From the NCBI GenBank assembly GCA_003415625.1, contig PYIU01000003.1:4650001-4714000 (forward strand): a stretch of DNA of 64,000 bases. Direction: 5' to 3'. A model generated the notes under the pieces. It was not told the origin of the DNA. It saw nothing but the letters and a program-made list of their open reading frames with translations, and ran no database searches. Origin of the DNA: Aquanectria penicillioides. Its lineage: Eukaryota; Ascomycota; Sordariomycetes; Hypocreales; Nectriaceae. Position numbers and translations under genes: made by a program. Positions 42,493 through 55,765 of this stretch are shown here, one piece after another; within the stretch, counting starts at the first letter, position 1, and each line of letters opens with the position of its first letter.

Positions 42493-43714
42493 CTTGCAAG
42501 GCGCTAAGCGGAGCAAGAGGCGGAGGGGGGGAGGAAGCTGTGTAGCTTGGCGAGTTAAATGCGGTGCGAAAAAAAAATGTCTCTTCGCAAAGGAAAAAAG
42601 AAGACGATGGAACTGCGAAGGCGATGTCAAAAAGTTTTGTTTTTTTGGTGAAGTGTTTTGTAAGTGTCGAGGGGGGGAAACTGAGTGAGAGTTGGCCAAG
42701 CAAAAAGGGGAGCCTAAAGTATTTGCAAGGAGGGAGAAAGAAGTCGGTGCGATAGCAAAACAATCTCAACCAAGCGGTGAAAACAACAGAGGAAAAAGAA
42801 GAGGAAAGCAGAGAGCAAAAAGAAAGAGAAAAAAAAAAAGGAAGAGGGGGGGGGGGGGGGGGGGGAAACAAGAAAACTCAGGAGCGGAAGAAAGAGTCCA
42901 AGAGTCCTTTGTGCGATGGCCACTTGATTAAGAAGGTGTATTCTCTGCCGACTCCTAATCACTGCCCAGCGCCAATCCTTTCGAGTTGACGGATTAGCAG
43001 TGGAGGTGAATTATAAAAATGCAAATCCAAAACGAAGTAATGGTCAAGATCTTGTTGCGCGCCGAGTGATGTTATGGCGAGATGCGAAAAAGAGGATCAG
43101 GATTGTGACAAAGTCCAAGATTCAAGGGTGAGTAAAAGAAGTGGTCCAGAGTCAAGAACATAAATACCCGGCCTCGAAGTGCAGGTGTAGAGTCGCGGGT
43201 GTCTTCGCAGCAGTGAATCAAGGGCCCCGGCTAGACAATGGGCAGGTGAACACAATAGATGCCGGAGAGGTTGCGGATGTGATGGTGCGAAGAGAACAAT
43301 AGCGAGAAGATGTGATGGGTGAATAGGAGAGAATACTGAGAATAAGCGTGGGCTACTTGGGTTGGCAATAAAATCAAGTGTGCAGTGGGGTATTCATAAT
43401 CTAGAAAGCAGTCCACGCTGGGCGAGCAAGCAAAGGGCTTTGCTTGGGGGGATGACTCGTTTGACCGAGGCTTGTTGTCCAATCTATATCCTGTGACCTA
43501 ACTCAACTGACTCTCCGGATGCTCCTATCCACGCAGTCTTTGTTACAATGGCCTTCTCCTTTTCTATTATTGAGTTTCTATGTCTAAATATCTAAAAGTG
43601 TCAAACCCTGAGTTGTATAACTCATGTCTCGTTCTGTCTTGTGCCCTCATCTTCCGTCATGTCATGGCTCCGTCTCGCCTCACATCAATCATTCAGACGC
43701 CTCGCGACGCACCA
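42493..43714. promoter_or_regulatory. Upstream region of the Gln-rich regulator with polypurine tract
   Basis: 1.2 kb. From about 42690 to 42900 the plus strand is almost pure purine and contains a 20-base G run (42846-42865). The rest shows no recognised gene; T/A-rich near 43540-43620, likely the 3' UTR of the methyltransferase gene. Confidence 0.5.
42846..42865 (+). repeat. G20 homopolymer within polypurine tract
   Basis: Twenty consecutive G flanked by A/G-only sequence. Confidence 0.95.
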
Positions 43715-44873
43715 TCACTGATCGCCGTCTACGGTCCGCGGCGATCCGCCACGCGAGAAAATCCCTAGCCAACACTTGACCTGCCCAGCCTCGTCATCAT
43801 CAACCCAATCATCTTGCCCGGCGAGCTCGTCTTCTTCCTCGCAGAAGAGTGGTGTCTCAAGGTCCAACATGGCTTGCTTGAAAGCCTCAAGGAGGCGGAC
43901 CGTAGTGGCATCTCGCTTAGGCACCATGACCACGGCACGCGATTCAGAGCCTAGAGCGAGGTGCTCGCAAATGGCAGAGGCAAGAAGTGCCGGGTGATCA
44001 TCGTCATACATAGGATCTGCTGCGAGGACAATCTAGAAGGATGAGAGTCAGAAAGGCTTTATACGTTACGATGGACAAGCGTGCGTGATCTTGGGGGGTT
44101 AATGTGCCTGGCGGATAGCTGTAGCATACCTTGAATTGATATGGTTCTCCGAACAGCTCCTGATCGATCTCATCTTCGCTTCCGCCCCAGGTCAATGGAC
44201 CAACCCTTACGGAGCCACCGCGCGACTCGACGAGGTTTGTGTTTTTTTCAACATTCTCTCTGAGATTTGGAACAATATTGGGCAAGTCACTAAGTGCCAC
44301 GGGAACCTTCCAAAGCGCAGCGGCAGCGAGTCCCAGAAGACCCGTCCCAGAACCAAGTTCCACAACATCAGGGCGAGTTTGGCCCAAGGTTTCGTCAAAC
44401 AGTCTAAACAGGGACGTCTCTGCAAGTTTAGGCAGATGCTGCGATAATACGTACGAAGACCCCCAGGTCTTGAATCCGAGAGAGTCGCCGGTGAGGGCGG
44501 GTTCATTGATCACGAGCTCGAAAGGCTCCGCCGCAGCCGTCTCTCCCTTGAAGGGCCACCGACGAAGAAGCTCGCCCATTGCTGTGCGTCCGCACCTCTC
44601 AGACATGCGTTTGCTTGCCTGGGTCCACAGATTCTCTTTCTGGTCATCGTCCTCAATCCAGGCGAGAGGGCTCTTGATGATAGACGAGAGATAGCGGGTG
44701 ACCTCGGCCTTGCGCTGAGTAGCGAGGGACTCCTGCTCGACAACGATATCTTCACGGCGGCTCTTGTGGTTCCAAATAGGCAGGCTCAGCTCAAGGCTGT
44801 TGAGAACATCGACCAGCTCATCGTAGCCAGGACGCTGCCACATCTGGGGGAAATCCTCGACGGCGAAGGCCAT
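43715..44873 (-). CDS. Protein-lysine methyltransferase, Methyltransf_16 (Efm2/Rrg1-like)
   Basis: Two exons, 44130-44873 and 43715-44032, joined in phase 0; 353 aa. A helical N-terminal region (IWNHKSRREDI; RCGRTAMGELLRRW) precedes a seven-beta-strand SAM domain: motif I VVELGSGTGLLGLAAA (about 168-183), then VALSDLPNIVPNLRENV, LTWG, and ADPMYDDDHPALL, where a D-P-x-Y-type post-motif is expected. The overall layout, with FKTWGSSYVLSQHL before motif I, matches the fungal Rrg1/Efm2 and FAM86 relatives that methylate translation elongation factors. Which lysine or factor is modified here is inference. Confidence 0.88.
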
Positions 44874-47605
44874 GATGGTTATGATTGGACCGTCTCAAGG
44901 CGTCCTCGAAGGATTGGAAAAGAGACAAGGAGCAGGGGGATAGAGAGAGCCCGTTCAAGGGTCAAGCGAATAGGGAATAGTATATACGTGATTGAGAAAC
45001 GGGGAAGAGAGGGTACCTCCTTCAGGCGACGATCAACTGTGCTCTTGGGAGAGCACCTTTTAAGCACGCATTTTGGGCGATGATGATCTGATCTGGACGA
45101 GAGAACCTGGCTTGCTACTTGGGCACTCACTCAGCTCGCCGTCGGGTTTGTCAGGCAAGCGAGATAATAGCACACGAATGCACTAAAAGGCTGGCGGTAG
45201 TACAAAGAACGGAGTAGTGTGTGGTGGATGGGGAAGGCGCAAATCTGGGGGAGGAAGCAAGCGGAGAAAAAGCACTTGGATGGGTCCCGTAAAATACTAA
45301 GATTCATTCTCTTACTTATCGGTGAGGTCTCGTTGGGTGCCAGAAAAAATTTCCATAGTCCGTGGGCCCAGATGGCACTAAGACTGGTGGCAACTCGAGG
45401 CCAATAACGACGCCGGTATACATACCGGTAAACAGACAAGAAAAAAAAAAACTCCGTTAGGATAACGGACAGCAATCTGGGAAGCGAGAACGATTCAATC
45501 CATTGGTCAACATGGGGGTGCTCGAGACACAAGCCACAACAGGGCGAGGCGCACCGCCACAAGATTGGGTTCGCCCTGGGTGCAGGGTAGCAAGCAGAAG
45601 CAGGCACAAACGGCAGGCACAAAGCGGGCACAAGCAAGGGCGGGCAGGGGCGGGCAGAGGCAGGCACCTCAGGCAAGCATGGCAAGCAAGGCAAGCAAGG
45701 CCGGGGATCACCGGCGTCACCCACGTGGCGGGTAAGGAACCACAAGGTCCGGCCCCCGTGCGCCCAAGTGCAGTGCAACCAACCCCCACTCCGCTCCCGA
45801 TTGGTCAGCCTTAATGGGGGTTTCAAGGTCGCTTTCACATTATCGTCATCGCCTTCGTCATCATCATCATTACCGTCAGCACCATTTGATGTGTCGGCCA
45901 TGACTTTCGCTCGTTATTTGCTACAAACAGGCGTTGAAATCTTCCATAGCCAGGACCCTTCGCACATACGATCAATCGCGACGATCAACACTTCAACACA
46001 CGCGACCTGAAAAATTATCACATGTCTCTTGGTGTTCATCCAGTCGCGTAGTGCATGTTAGTCCATATGCTTAGTTCCACAACATCCCGTCGTCACATTC
46101 TCAGAACCACGTTGTGGAGATAGACACAATCATCACTTGTTAAATGATATTTTTCCACTTTCATCCCCCTTTTGGGGATGTCTTGGTTTTCTCTTTTTTT
46201 TTTCACCTTTGCACCAAATGATTACCACAACTTCGGTACTGGCAACAATGAGGATCCATCCCTTCGAAGCGACATCAGTTCCGTCTGAAAAGTGGGAAAT
46301 CTTCATAGCGCAGCGCGGCATATTGTGAGCCATCATGTTTTCTCGAGACCCAGAAGATGAAGCTCTCAATCGCTAGCAGCGGCTTTATCATCTTTATGCT
46401 GTAATTGACCAATCCGGTGTGAATCCCGACTTGATCGACTACTTCATCATGGGTGGTGAAGTATTGTTGGATACATATCATCTCAACGACATTCTTGACG
46501 AACAAGCCAAAGCCAGTTGACAATCACAAATTAGTGTTTTTTTGTTTGTTTTAGATGGCTATGGCATTGGTGCAAAAGCACACTACTCCGCCTCGCAACC
46601 ATATCCAAGAGGAACCTTGACAAAAAAAGACTCATCGCCAAGTATTGCTTTGTTGTTGCAACGGCTCCACTTCTCAAACACGTCGTTCAGATACCTACTC
46701 AAACGCCAACCCAGAATAGGCCTCGTGGGAGAACAATGACAAATCACATATTAAAAAGAAGGAAAAAAAGACACATGCCCTGGGGAGTTCAGTCTTTGTT
46801 TGAACTGAATATGAGAATCACAATAGGGCTTTATTGAAACCCTGCTGTCGGAAAATTGATGTGCTCCTCTGCCTCGGCAATCCAGCTCGGAATAGGCAAA
46901 AAGTAAACAAACTTCAGAAAACATCCGTTGCTAGTTGAGTCTCCACAGCAAATCCCTCCCCCACACTAGGCCATTCTCAAAACAGGAAAAAATCCCGGAG
47001 ATCATCAAAGAGCTTGCCTCGGAATTGAGGCCAAACATCAGGAAGCCTGAAAAATCTCGCTGAGTCGATGTCTGTTTTGCCGAAGTAAACAATCATAGGA
47101 AAGAAAAAGAAAAAAACACAAATCGGGGCAATTCTACCCTATACCGAGCTTGATGCCGAGCTTGGGTCAGATCATTCTCGCCCCGCATGTGGGCCTTAAA
47201 CCTTGCAGTCTGCGCCTAACCCCTGGCAACGACCGTCGGCCTCCCTTCTAATGTCGCCTTCCATCACATGCGTCTCACCTCATTGTCACCTCTTCTTGCC
47301 CCAGGCCAAAGGGTAGCAATGTGCCCACACATCCGTTTCACTCAAGTCCCAGGTTTCGTTTTCAAACAAACTTGCTGAATTTCATTGGCTTCCTGCCTAT
47401 TCTAGCCGTTGATCGGTAGTGTGGTATCAAAAGAACCAATTCAAATCACTGAGCTCTGGTATCCTTCCTCAGAAGCTCTTATCCTGTAACATGCAAATCC
47501 CGTGTCCCCTGATGCAAATGCAGACTCAAAGCAATGTTCATGATGCTGTACGCCCTCCCGTCCCTCCAAGTATCCTTTTCCCCACCTTCATTACCACAAT
47601 CGTGT
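44874..47605. other. 2.7-kb intergenic region with tandem-repeat-like stretch
   Basis: The 45131-45901 minus-strand frame (256 codons) is Pro/Cys/Leu-rich and arises from a repetitive plus-strand stretch, so it is not called. From 45900 to 47400 the DNA is AT-richer without a clear gene. A minus-strand frame at 46275-46523 (segment YFTTHDEVVDQVG) is protein-like but lacks an ATG and flanking exons; it could be a fragment of an old gene. Confidence 0.45.
45590..45712. repeat. Degenerate GGCA-based tandem repeat
   Basis: Repeated GCAGGCAC, GGGCGGGCA and GGCAAGCAA units run through this stretch. The repeat explains the long spurious frame across it. Confidence 0.8.
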
Positions 47606-49784
47606 TTAGGCCTTGTCCGGAGGGCACTCCCGGTAAATCTCCAACTTCATTTCCTTCAATCGGTCTCTCATTTGTCTGAGATGACCCAACCTCTCCCTCG
47701 GAGGGTTGTCCAATGCCGACATCTCGTAATGCAATGCTTCGTACTTTTCGTAAAACACCTTGAAACGCTGTGCCTTGTGCACCAAATCGTCAGAAATACT
47801 TGAAATAGTTGGCCGCTTTGGTGCCGGAGCCTTGATATCGGACTCCACTTTGCGCTTCTTCGTCACCGGTGGGGCCACAGGCGCCTCGTTCTCCAGATCT
47901 GAGGCATTGGTTGGTGGCGAGGAGGCCAAAGGCGACGACTTTGCAGGCGATGTATTCTTGCTCTTGAGGGACGACGATGTAGTGCCTGTGCCACGCGAGT
48001 TTTGGCTGGCGTCTGAAGGACGATGCTTCAGTCGTGGAGCTGGCAGCGGTTGCTTGGGTTTGATGCGCTTCGATAGTGGAGTCCCCGAGCTCGAGCTTGA
48101 ATCATCATCCTCGCGAGGTCGCTTCGTGGGCTGCGACTGTTTGATTGGCTCCTTGGCCACTGGGCGAGGCCTGGCAGCAATTGTCTCTTTGGTCTTCGTA
48201 GGGGCAATTGGCTTCGGTTTGACAACAACAGAAGCCTCGTCTCCCGAGGAGTCTGAATTCTCAATAATCTCCTTGGAGAGAATTCTGCCACCATTGGCCT
48301 TGGTGCCTGCTGCGCGACCCTTGGTGGGGGAAGTCTTCGGGGCTGCCGGCTTGGCCTTTGAGTTGCCCAGGAGTCGCTTGACTTGAGCCTCCTGCCCACT
48401 GACCTTTTTGGGCTTGGTAGGCAGAGGGTTCGAAATAGATCTTGCCATGGGCTCCCCTCCAGTCTTTGGTCGGTCGGCATCCGGAGAATCATCGCCGTCT
48501 CGAGATGCTGGGCTACCGTCTGCCTTCTGCACCTTGATCTTGGGGGCAGCCTGGGCAGGACCCTTGGCTAAGTTGGCCTGCAGCCGGCTCAGACACTTGC
48601 CCTTTCCTCGTTCCTCCATGGGAAGCAGCTTCTGCCACTCTCGTTCCGATGACGACAACCTTTGCTTGTCGTATTGTCTAACCGCGTTATCAATCGCCTT
48701 CTGTCGCAATTCCTGGGTATCATAGTCATAATTCCAAACATCAAGCTCCTTCCAGTAAGTCTTCTTCATTGCCCACTTCTTGGTATCTTGGATGTTATCT
48801 GCGACCTTTTCTAGGGTGGGTCGCAAGTCTTCCTCTTTACCAGTCCACTTCTTGGTGAGGTAGTCGAGAGTTCGATCCTGCACAGCGAGCTCGTGCACAA
48901 GGATGACCCTTTGTTCCTTGGCTCGTTCCATGTGCTGCTGCGAAGCAGAGAGGACAGGCGTCGAGGTGGGCGAACCGTGTGAGATATGACCCGGGGAGGT
49001 GGGTATCGATCGAGGAGTCGAGGTATAGCCGGGCAGCAGCTTGCCCTTGGCCTTTACGGTACCTTTCTTCGTCGCTGGCAGCTTGTCGACCACTCGAGCC
49101 CTTTAGTAACAATTGTCAGTAAATTTATTCCAAAGTGAGAAGAAGGTGAGACCGACTTCCCACGCCCGGCTGCAAGTGCCGCCATCTCATTTTGCAGAGC
49201 TTCTCGGTCAGAATCAAGACCGGAGGGGGTACCGCTCTTGTTCGCCTTTGCGCCTTTGGGCTTGGCGTCCACATCTTTGTCGGCTTTACTGGCAGAGGCC
49301 TTGGCAGGTGCGGCGCCCTTGGGCTTCTGGAACAGCGATCCGGTGTGTGGGATCTTTTCGGCTGTTCGAGTCGATTCGAATGGTTGAGTTAGGTAGAGGT
49401 CGTAAGGATAGGAGTCGGTGGGAGGACTGATGGCGTGCGAGCTGGAACCGTAGAGGAAAGTCTGAAGTGAGGCAACCCAAGCGTCAGCAGGTGATGGCAT
49501 AAAAGCACCGAGGCGAGACATCATGTCATGACCCGAGCATCTCGACAAGGAACGCGTGGGCGCTTGACAGAGCCGTGTACAGAAGATGTAGGCGTTAGGG
49601 AGACTTCACTTACAGGAGTAGCTCCAAGGGAGAGCTTGATGCTGTCGCCGTTCTGGACGCACTTGATCATGTCCTCTATGACATTATCACTGAGTGTGAG
49701 GGCGAAGGCCTGGGCCGGCAGGTGAGAACCCTTGCCGGGGCCCTCCAGCATCCACCCGCCATCGGGGACTTTGAGCGAGTTCAT
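47606..49784 (-). CDS. ELL: RNA polymerase II elongation factor ELL-like protein
   Basis: Three exons: 49614-49784, 49157-49461 and 47606-49100; 656 aa from ATG 49784. The N-terminal part (ALTLSDNVIEDMIKCVQNG; SIKLSLG) fits an ELL N-terminal domain. A long Lys/Ser/Pro-rich middle with NLS-like runs (TKKRKVE, KRIKPK) follows. The last ~100 residues (FKVFYEKYEALHYEM; HLRQMRDRLKEMKLEIYRE) form the occludin/ELL homology domain. ELL proteins raise the elongation rate of Pol II; fungal forms are known from fission yeast. The intron 2 donor is GTCGGT, chosen by phase. The gene starts at the edge of the large gene-free region. Confidence 0.85.
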
Positions 49785-52700
49785 ACTGGAGGTTGACACG
49801 AGCCTAGGGCGGCCGTGGGGTGCGAAATGACGCGAGTATAGAGTAGGTGTCGATCAATGCAGGAAGATGTTGGGGAGTCGTGTCGGTCGGTCAAGAGCAG
49901 GTAGTAGTAGTTCGGAACTGTGTGTCAAGAGGTGACGGAGCTCGGAGGTGAATCGAGCAGTCGGTGGAGGGAGAATTTAATGGGTGGTTGAGGAGCGAGG
50001 GCGTCGTCACATTGTCATCCCAAGGTGAGCGGAAAGTGAGGCCGCTGTTGTGATGGGTGGTTGGCTGGCTGGGGGGAAACAGCCAAAGCCAAGGCAAACG
50101 CAAGGCCCTTCCAGTAAAGGAGGACAAAGACAGGAGAAGCCCGGAAAAGTCGTTGTTCCCTGGGGACAATGAGGCAGAACAACAAACCGAATCACAAGGC
50201 AATCAGCACCTTTGAGAGAGGCAACTCTCTTGGATGACAGGAGGAGGAGGAGAGGGAAAGTTGGAGGAGCGGAGACAATGGGGGAACGGGAGCGGCAGCG
50301 GCGAGAAGAGAGAGGAGGGTGTACGAAAGGAAGGTACGGGGTGGGAGTGCGCCAGAGTGGGTGGGAGTGGGAGATGGGAGTGGCAGTACGGAGTAGGTAC
50401 CAGTAGGCATCGTGGTGCCAAACAGGGAAGCAGCCGGGGGCGGCCCCAAAGCCCCAAGGGACCCAGCAAAACACAACACAGAGAGAGCGCTGCACGCAGG
50501 TGAGGATGCACTACAGTGCAGCAGCAGACAGCACAGTAGGGTACAGTACGGGTTTGGGTACAGCGCAGTGCAGCGGACAGCACCAGCACAACACCCACCT
50601 GAGGAGCCTAGCGCCAGTGGATTGGGGGGAGGGGGGAGACACACCCGCCCCGGACGGCCAAGCCTGGAAGGGCTTGAGGCACGGAGTACGGTACGCTCTG
50701 GACGGTCACCCGGGGTGTTGATACCTGGGCAGGTACTTGGGGCCGCAGCGATCGACTGGGGTTCCTCTACAGCGCCTACAGCGCATCTTCGGTGTGGCTT
50801 CGGGGCCGCCGTAGGGCACCAGCATGGCACACGCACAGCCTACAGCGGATCTCTGCACTGCCATCACAGGGCACCAGGATCGCTGCTGGCTGTGTACCTC
50901 CTCATGTACTGCCAACTGCGCTAGCACGCACTGGGGTAGTGGCGTCTGTGGTGGTGCGTGGTGCATCGTGCGTGTGTGCAAGTCTGGAAGGAGAGGTCAT
51001 TTATAGGTTGCTCCAAGGTATTGGCACGGGGCTGCGACCGGGGTTACAGGGGATTATGGGGCTGCTTCAGCGAGTTGATGGGCGTGAGCAGTACAAGCCT
51101 GATACCTCTGACCCACATGGTGGATACGTTATTAGGTACCAGGTACGTATCTTGGGGGCCCCACGACGACGAAGCTGGTGGTGCATGCATGCGAGGCGTT
51201 GTGCTAGTTGAGTAGCACCGCCAAAGGGTTCCTCCCGTCCCGTTGACCGGCCTCTTTTTCTTGTTCGGTTGCAGCCTTTGTCGTCTGCGTCTGCGTCTCC
51301 GTGTGTCTGCGTCTTTTGGTGGGATGGCGTTCGTTGAGGGAGTCCGACCAAACGACAAAGCAAGATAGGATGAGATTGGACGAAAAGAAGAAAAAAAACT
51401 AAATAGAAAAAAAATTAAAGAGATCAATCTTCTTTTGTTTAATCCTTCACCCTGGGCCTGTTGTAATTACCCCTTGTTCCTGTCACAGCCCTCTGCCATA
51501 ATTGGACGCCAGGCGACCGCCCAGGGGACCGAAACGATATGACGGGCTGGATCCGGCGGACAGGTTGAGCTACCTCTAGCGAACGAACCGACGACCGGAC
51601 CCCATCGCCCTTCGTCCAGAGCACCCATCTTCGTCCACCACCCATCATCCATGACCATTGGACCCATGGCGAGACAAACAAGGGCCCGGAATGGAGTCGC
51701 CAGCGGATCTGTCACCCAGAACGTGGTCTCGCTCTGGGGGGTACGTATGTGTGATGCGGTATTGCAGTGCTTTGCTGTGGGTGGGAATCATGTGTGTCGT
51801 CCTGTCCCTCATCTGCCCAACCAAGCCCACGTCCTTGTGGTCGGTGGGTTGGGTACGGTACGACAATGACCTCTCCGCAGCCAGCCCTCGCCCGACGGGA
51901 TGCATTGGCATCGTTTCTTTTTCCTTTGCCTCGTTCGTTTTCGCCGCTTCAGCTTGTGCAGGCGACACATACAGGATACTGGGACACAAGGACACACGAC
52001 ACACGACACACTTCAACTCCCGACTCAAAAAATGAATGGCGCTGCTAGATCACACCGGACGAAAGAGATGAGACAGATCAAGATGGACAAGCCGAGACGA
52101 TCCTCCTGGCGAAGCCTCATCCCTCATCTCATCCCTCACCGGCCGGCCGCCCAGCATCCCTCTCGCTTGCTTCCCCGCCCTTTGACGGACCCTTCAAATA
52201 CGGATACATGGTAATGAACCTGAAGACGACGCTACACCGGAAAGTGAGGTTTGTTATGCCTGCAATAGCAATAGCGTGTCCCGACATCCCAGCATCCCAA
52301 GCACCCCAGTACCCAGCTTCCAACACCCCCGGCGCCGCTTCCCAATCGGCCGGCAACGGATCCATTTTTGCCTTTTCCACTTGTGGAGCTCTGACGCTAT
52401 TTCTAGCTTGACCTGACTGCCTCCTTGGTAATGAGAAGTTGCCTGTATTTTTAAGCACCATCTCATCGCTTCTTTGGCGAGAGAGCCTTATTAATTGCGA
52501 CAGTTTTCTGGAAGCGTCAAGAATGAGGGTGTCCGCCCCAGACATGCAACGTAGTCCACCAGGGCCAGGCTCAGTGAGGCTCACAGGGGTGCAGCTCCTC
52601 CAAACAGCAGTGCCACATGGCAGACAAGTGAGGACCTCGACGGCCAGCGATGACGATGGGGAAACGACGTAGGTCGTATGTATGTACGAATATGTACTGT

Positions 52701-55700
52701 GCTGTATGAACCTGGACGGACGCCTCCTCTTCTCCACAGTCCACATCCCGTGTCCCTAAGGGTCATCGTGCTGTAGGGCAGACTACGAGACAGGGTCATG
52801 ATTGTAAGTGCTGAACATGGGGCATACGGATAGCCGTCTGCCAATTCTCCAGACCATGTCTCTGGAAAGGGCTTTTTTGTGCTACACAGGAGAGACTGTG
52901 TTGACCAAGGGTTCTGCGCCATGTATTTTTTTTTTCTTCTGAGAATCGTTGGCGGCACAGTCATCGTCAGATCAGGACGGGCTCACCATGCGGCCACCTG
53001 GGCCGACGGGTACCCCGGTGGCGGGCTCTGATTGGAAAAGCACTGAACCCACCCAACAACCGTCGAGAACGCTCACACGTACTACGTCGAACAATAACCT
53101 CGCTCGCACGATTGGCTAGCTGCTCGCTGTCCTTCGCCAATTTTCCTACCGAGGACGCAAGCGACAAAACTGCCGAAGACTTGAACCGGACGAGGGATGT
53201 ATGTAGACGACTTTCCGCACCACTCTTGGACTCCCAGGGGAGCAGCAAACCTATTTTTGCAGCTCGATATCCTACTTGCCGCTCTGCCAGAATGCGCCAC
53301 CCTCGTCGTAGGGAATCCAGTTGGATGTGCCCCATCAGAGAGTGGCTCCCAACGCTCCAGACCGGGCGCTGCTGCTTTTACGCGGGAGCACAGGCATGCT
53401 TGTGCTCTGTGCTTTAGCTGAGGAAGACACAGCTTGAGACAGCTCGACACCATTGTCTCAAGGGCTGTGCATAAAAGTAAAGTTATGCACAACCGAGGGA
53501 CGGTATCTTTTCTTGTCCTTGACCACGGCTGTGTTGCTCACCAAAGTGCCCCTTTTGAGGCATGGTGGTGGCTGGTGTGCCTTGGGCGTAGGATGGTCAG
53601 GTCAACAACCTTACCACAGGGCCGAATCAATATTGCGCAAAGCTGAATTCATGACGGACGATGTGTTTCTTTTACAACCGAGATCATTCAAAATATCTCT
53701 TCACAATTGTGATATGCTTTCTGCGCTCCCCTCCCATCGTAGCATTGATCGAGCGTTCACGCTTAGTCATGTAGCTTCTGTGCTCTTCCACCAACTACTT
53801 GCATCCCAAGTGTCGATCATTGGCGGCTACGTATGTCGACCGGGACCTTGCAGGCCGCCTTGTCCAGGACGCCATGGCTACTCTTTGTTCCCAACCACAG
53901 ATTGTTACACAGATGATCGGCTCAGACTTCATGTGGTCGACGCTCTTCTCAGAGCCTGGGCCGCAAACGGGCTGGTGGGCCCATTTGGGCCGCTGACATG
54001 CCCTCCATCTCCCGCCCTCGAGTTTCTGGCCTGCCAATTGAAGCAGTGAAGCAACGATTGCCTCTTTAGGCAACGGCCAAGCACGACTTTTGCATACCTA
54101 CACAACCAACATTGTCATTGGATGCCTAGCGATTTTTCAATAGATGTACGTATGGTCTTGCGTAGTAGAGAAACCTGAAGGTACTTAGCATGCGCACTCA
54201 GGACCGCACCGGTAGTTGAGCGGCGCTCGATCCTCTAGGGACATTCCTCAATACGAAATTCCCTACAAGTTTTATAAGCACCTCAGTCCAAAAGCGGGTG
54301 GCGCATGAAATAAATGAAGATGACGACGCCTTGTAAGATAGTGAGCCCTCTTGATAATAGTAGCTATGGCAATATTATTAGCCTTTTATGATGATACTGG
54401 CAACCAAGGAACCTATCTACGCCACAGGAACCGGAGGCTCTAATGGATAGAAAAGCACCAAGAACGGCCAGCCTCAAATCCACAGGAAGGCATGCGCAGG
54501 CGAGGGCGTGCTGACCACGCAACTTGCGGCGTCTTGGTGGCTGATGCGCTGCGGGCCCCGGTGCCCCCTGTCTCAACCTCAAGGCGCCCAGAGTTTGAAC
54601 ACGCGCCAGAGGTGGGCATGGAACGATTCCCCGATCATAGCTTTCGTTTAAGGGCATGTCCCATCTTTGCTGGGCTGGGAGCAGCCACCTGGCGTCGCGG
54701 ATGGCCAGTGCAACATCCGTCAGGTCAATCCGAGTCTCTTGATCTTTGACGAGGTCGACTTCGTAGATACCCAATTACCAGAGTTGTTGGTATTACACAT
54801 CCCCAACTAGTTTGGGTTGGACTTTGGGTTTCATTCGACGTTTTGGAAATATCTTGAAAGTTTGCACCGACATGTCGCCTAATCCATGTTTCGCAACAAT
54901 TGAAAGACCTTGACCCCAGCTAGATGAGTTTATCCACCTGTGCAAAGAAACGAGAAGGGGGCGGGCCTGCAGTGAATACCCCCCTGGTAGCATGATCTCA
55001 GCATCAATCATGATCGAAATCGAGAATTTTGCCAGACGGAACCGGATTATGATGGCTTCTTGATGCTGCGGTATCTGTCTCTGGAACTTCGCCTGGTGCC
55101 CTTCTAGAAAACGAGGTCAAGCGCGTCTCCAATCATGGACATTGGGTCGACCAAGCATGACACTAATAAAATTACTTCAGCTCAGGCTAACGACATCATT
55201 CTTGATCGGGGGGTTGTGGGAAACCGGGTAATTAACAGAGCGAAATTGGAATTTTAGCCATGGAAATTATCGAGAACCAGCCGCAGCGAGTGCTTCGACC
55301 GGCTTGGAATTTCTTTCTCATGCTTGGTCGTTCCAAAGAGCGTTATGGACAATGCACAAATGCCCGATGCATAATCTCGGTTGCCAGTGAGGGAAGCAAT
55401 TGCGATGAGACGAGACAGGACTCGGCCAAAGCAACACTACCGCCAATCCCAATCTAGAGTAAAAAAATCTGGCGGTATATGAAACCCTGAGAATATAGTG
55501 CCTATTCTTGCACTCGTTGGCACGACCAGCTCCAGTGAATATGACAGCAAACGCCATGGTTGTTTTCGCCAGGGCCCTAAAGCTCCAAGGCCCTGGAGCC
55601 CAGGAGCCCTTGACGCGGGAGACGGCGGCAGACCCTAGTCACGACAGACATGCACATGGGAGGGACATGGGGCGGATAGGATGGGGGGATGTGGATAGGG

Positions 55701-55705
55701 GATGG

Positions 55706-55765
55706 ATGTGGGCGTGGGCATGGGCGTGGGCTTGGACGTGGGCGTGGGCGTGGGCGTGGGCGGGA
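55706..55765 (+). repeat. GGGCGT-type hexanucleotide minisatellite
   Basis: About ten tandem six-base units of the form TGGGCG with point variants (GGGCAT, GGGCTT, GGACGT). Confidence 0.9.

Noticed and set aside
45131..45901. 256-codon minus-strand frame
   Set aside because: It spans a degenerate GGCA tandem repeat, has Cys/Pro/Leu low-complexity content, and opposite-strand frames are open; no domain.
50192..50924. Long frames on both strands (214 and 170 codons)
   Set aside because: Mutually antisense and driven by GC-rich repeats such as CAGCA and CAGTAC words; no family signature.
52129..52746. 205-codon minus-strand frame with some hydrophobic residues
   Set aside because: No recognisable domain and no supporting exon structure.
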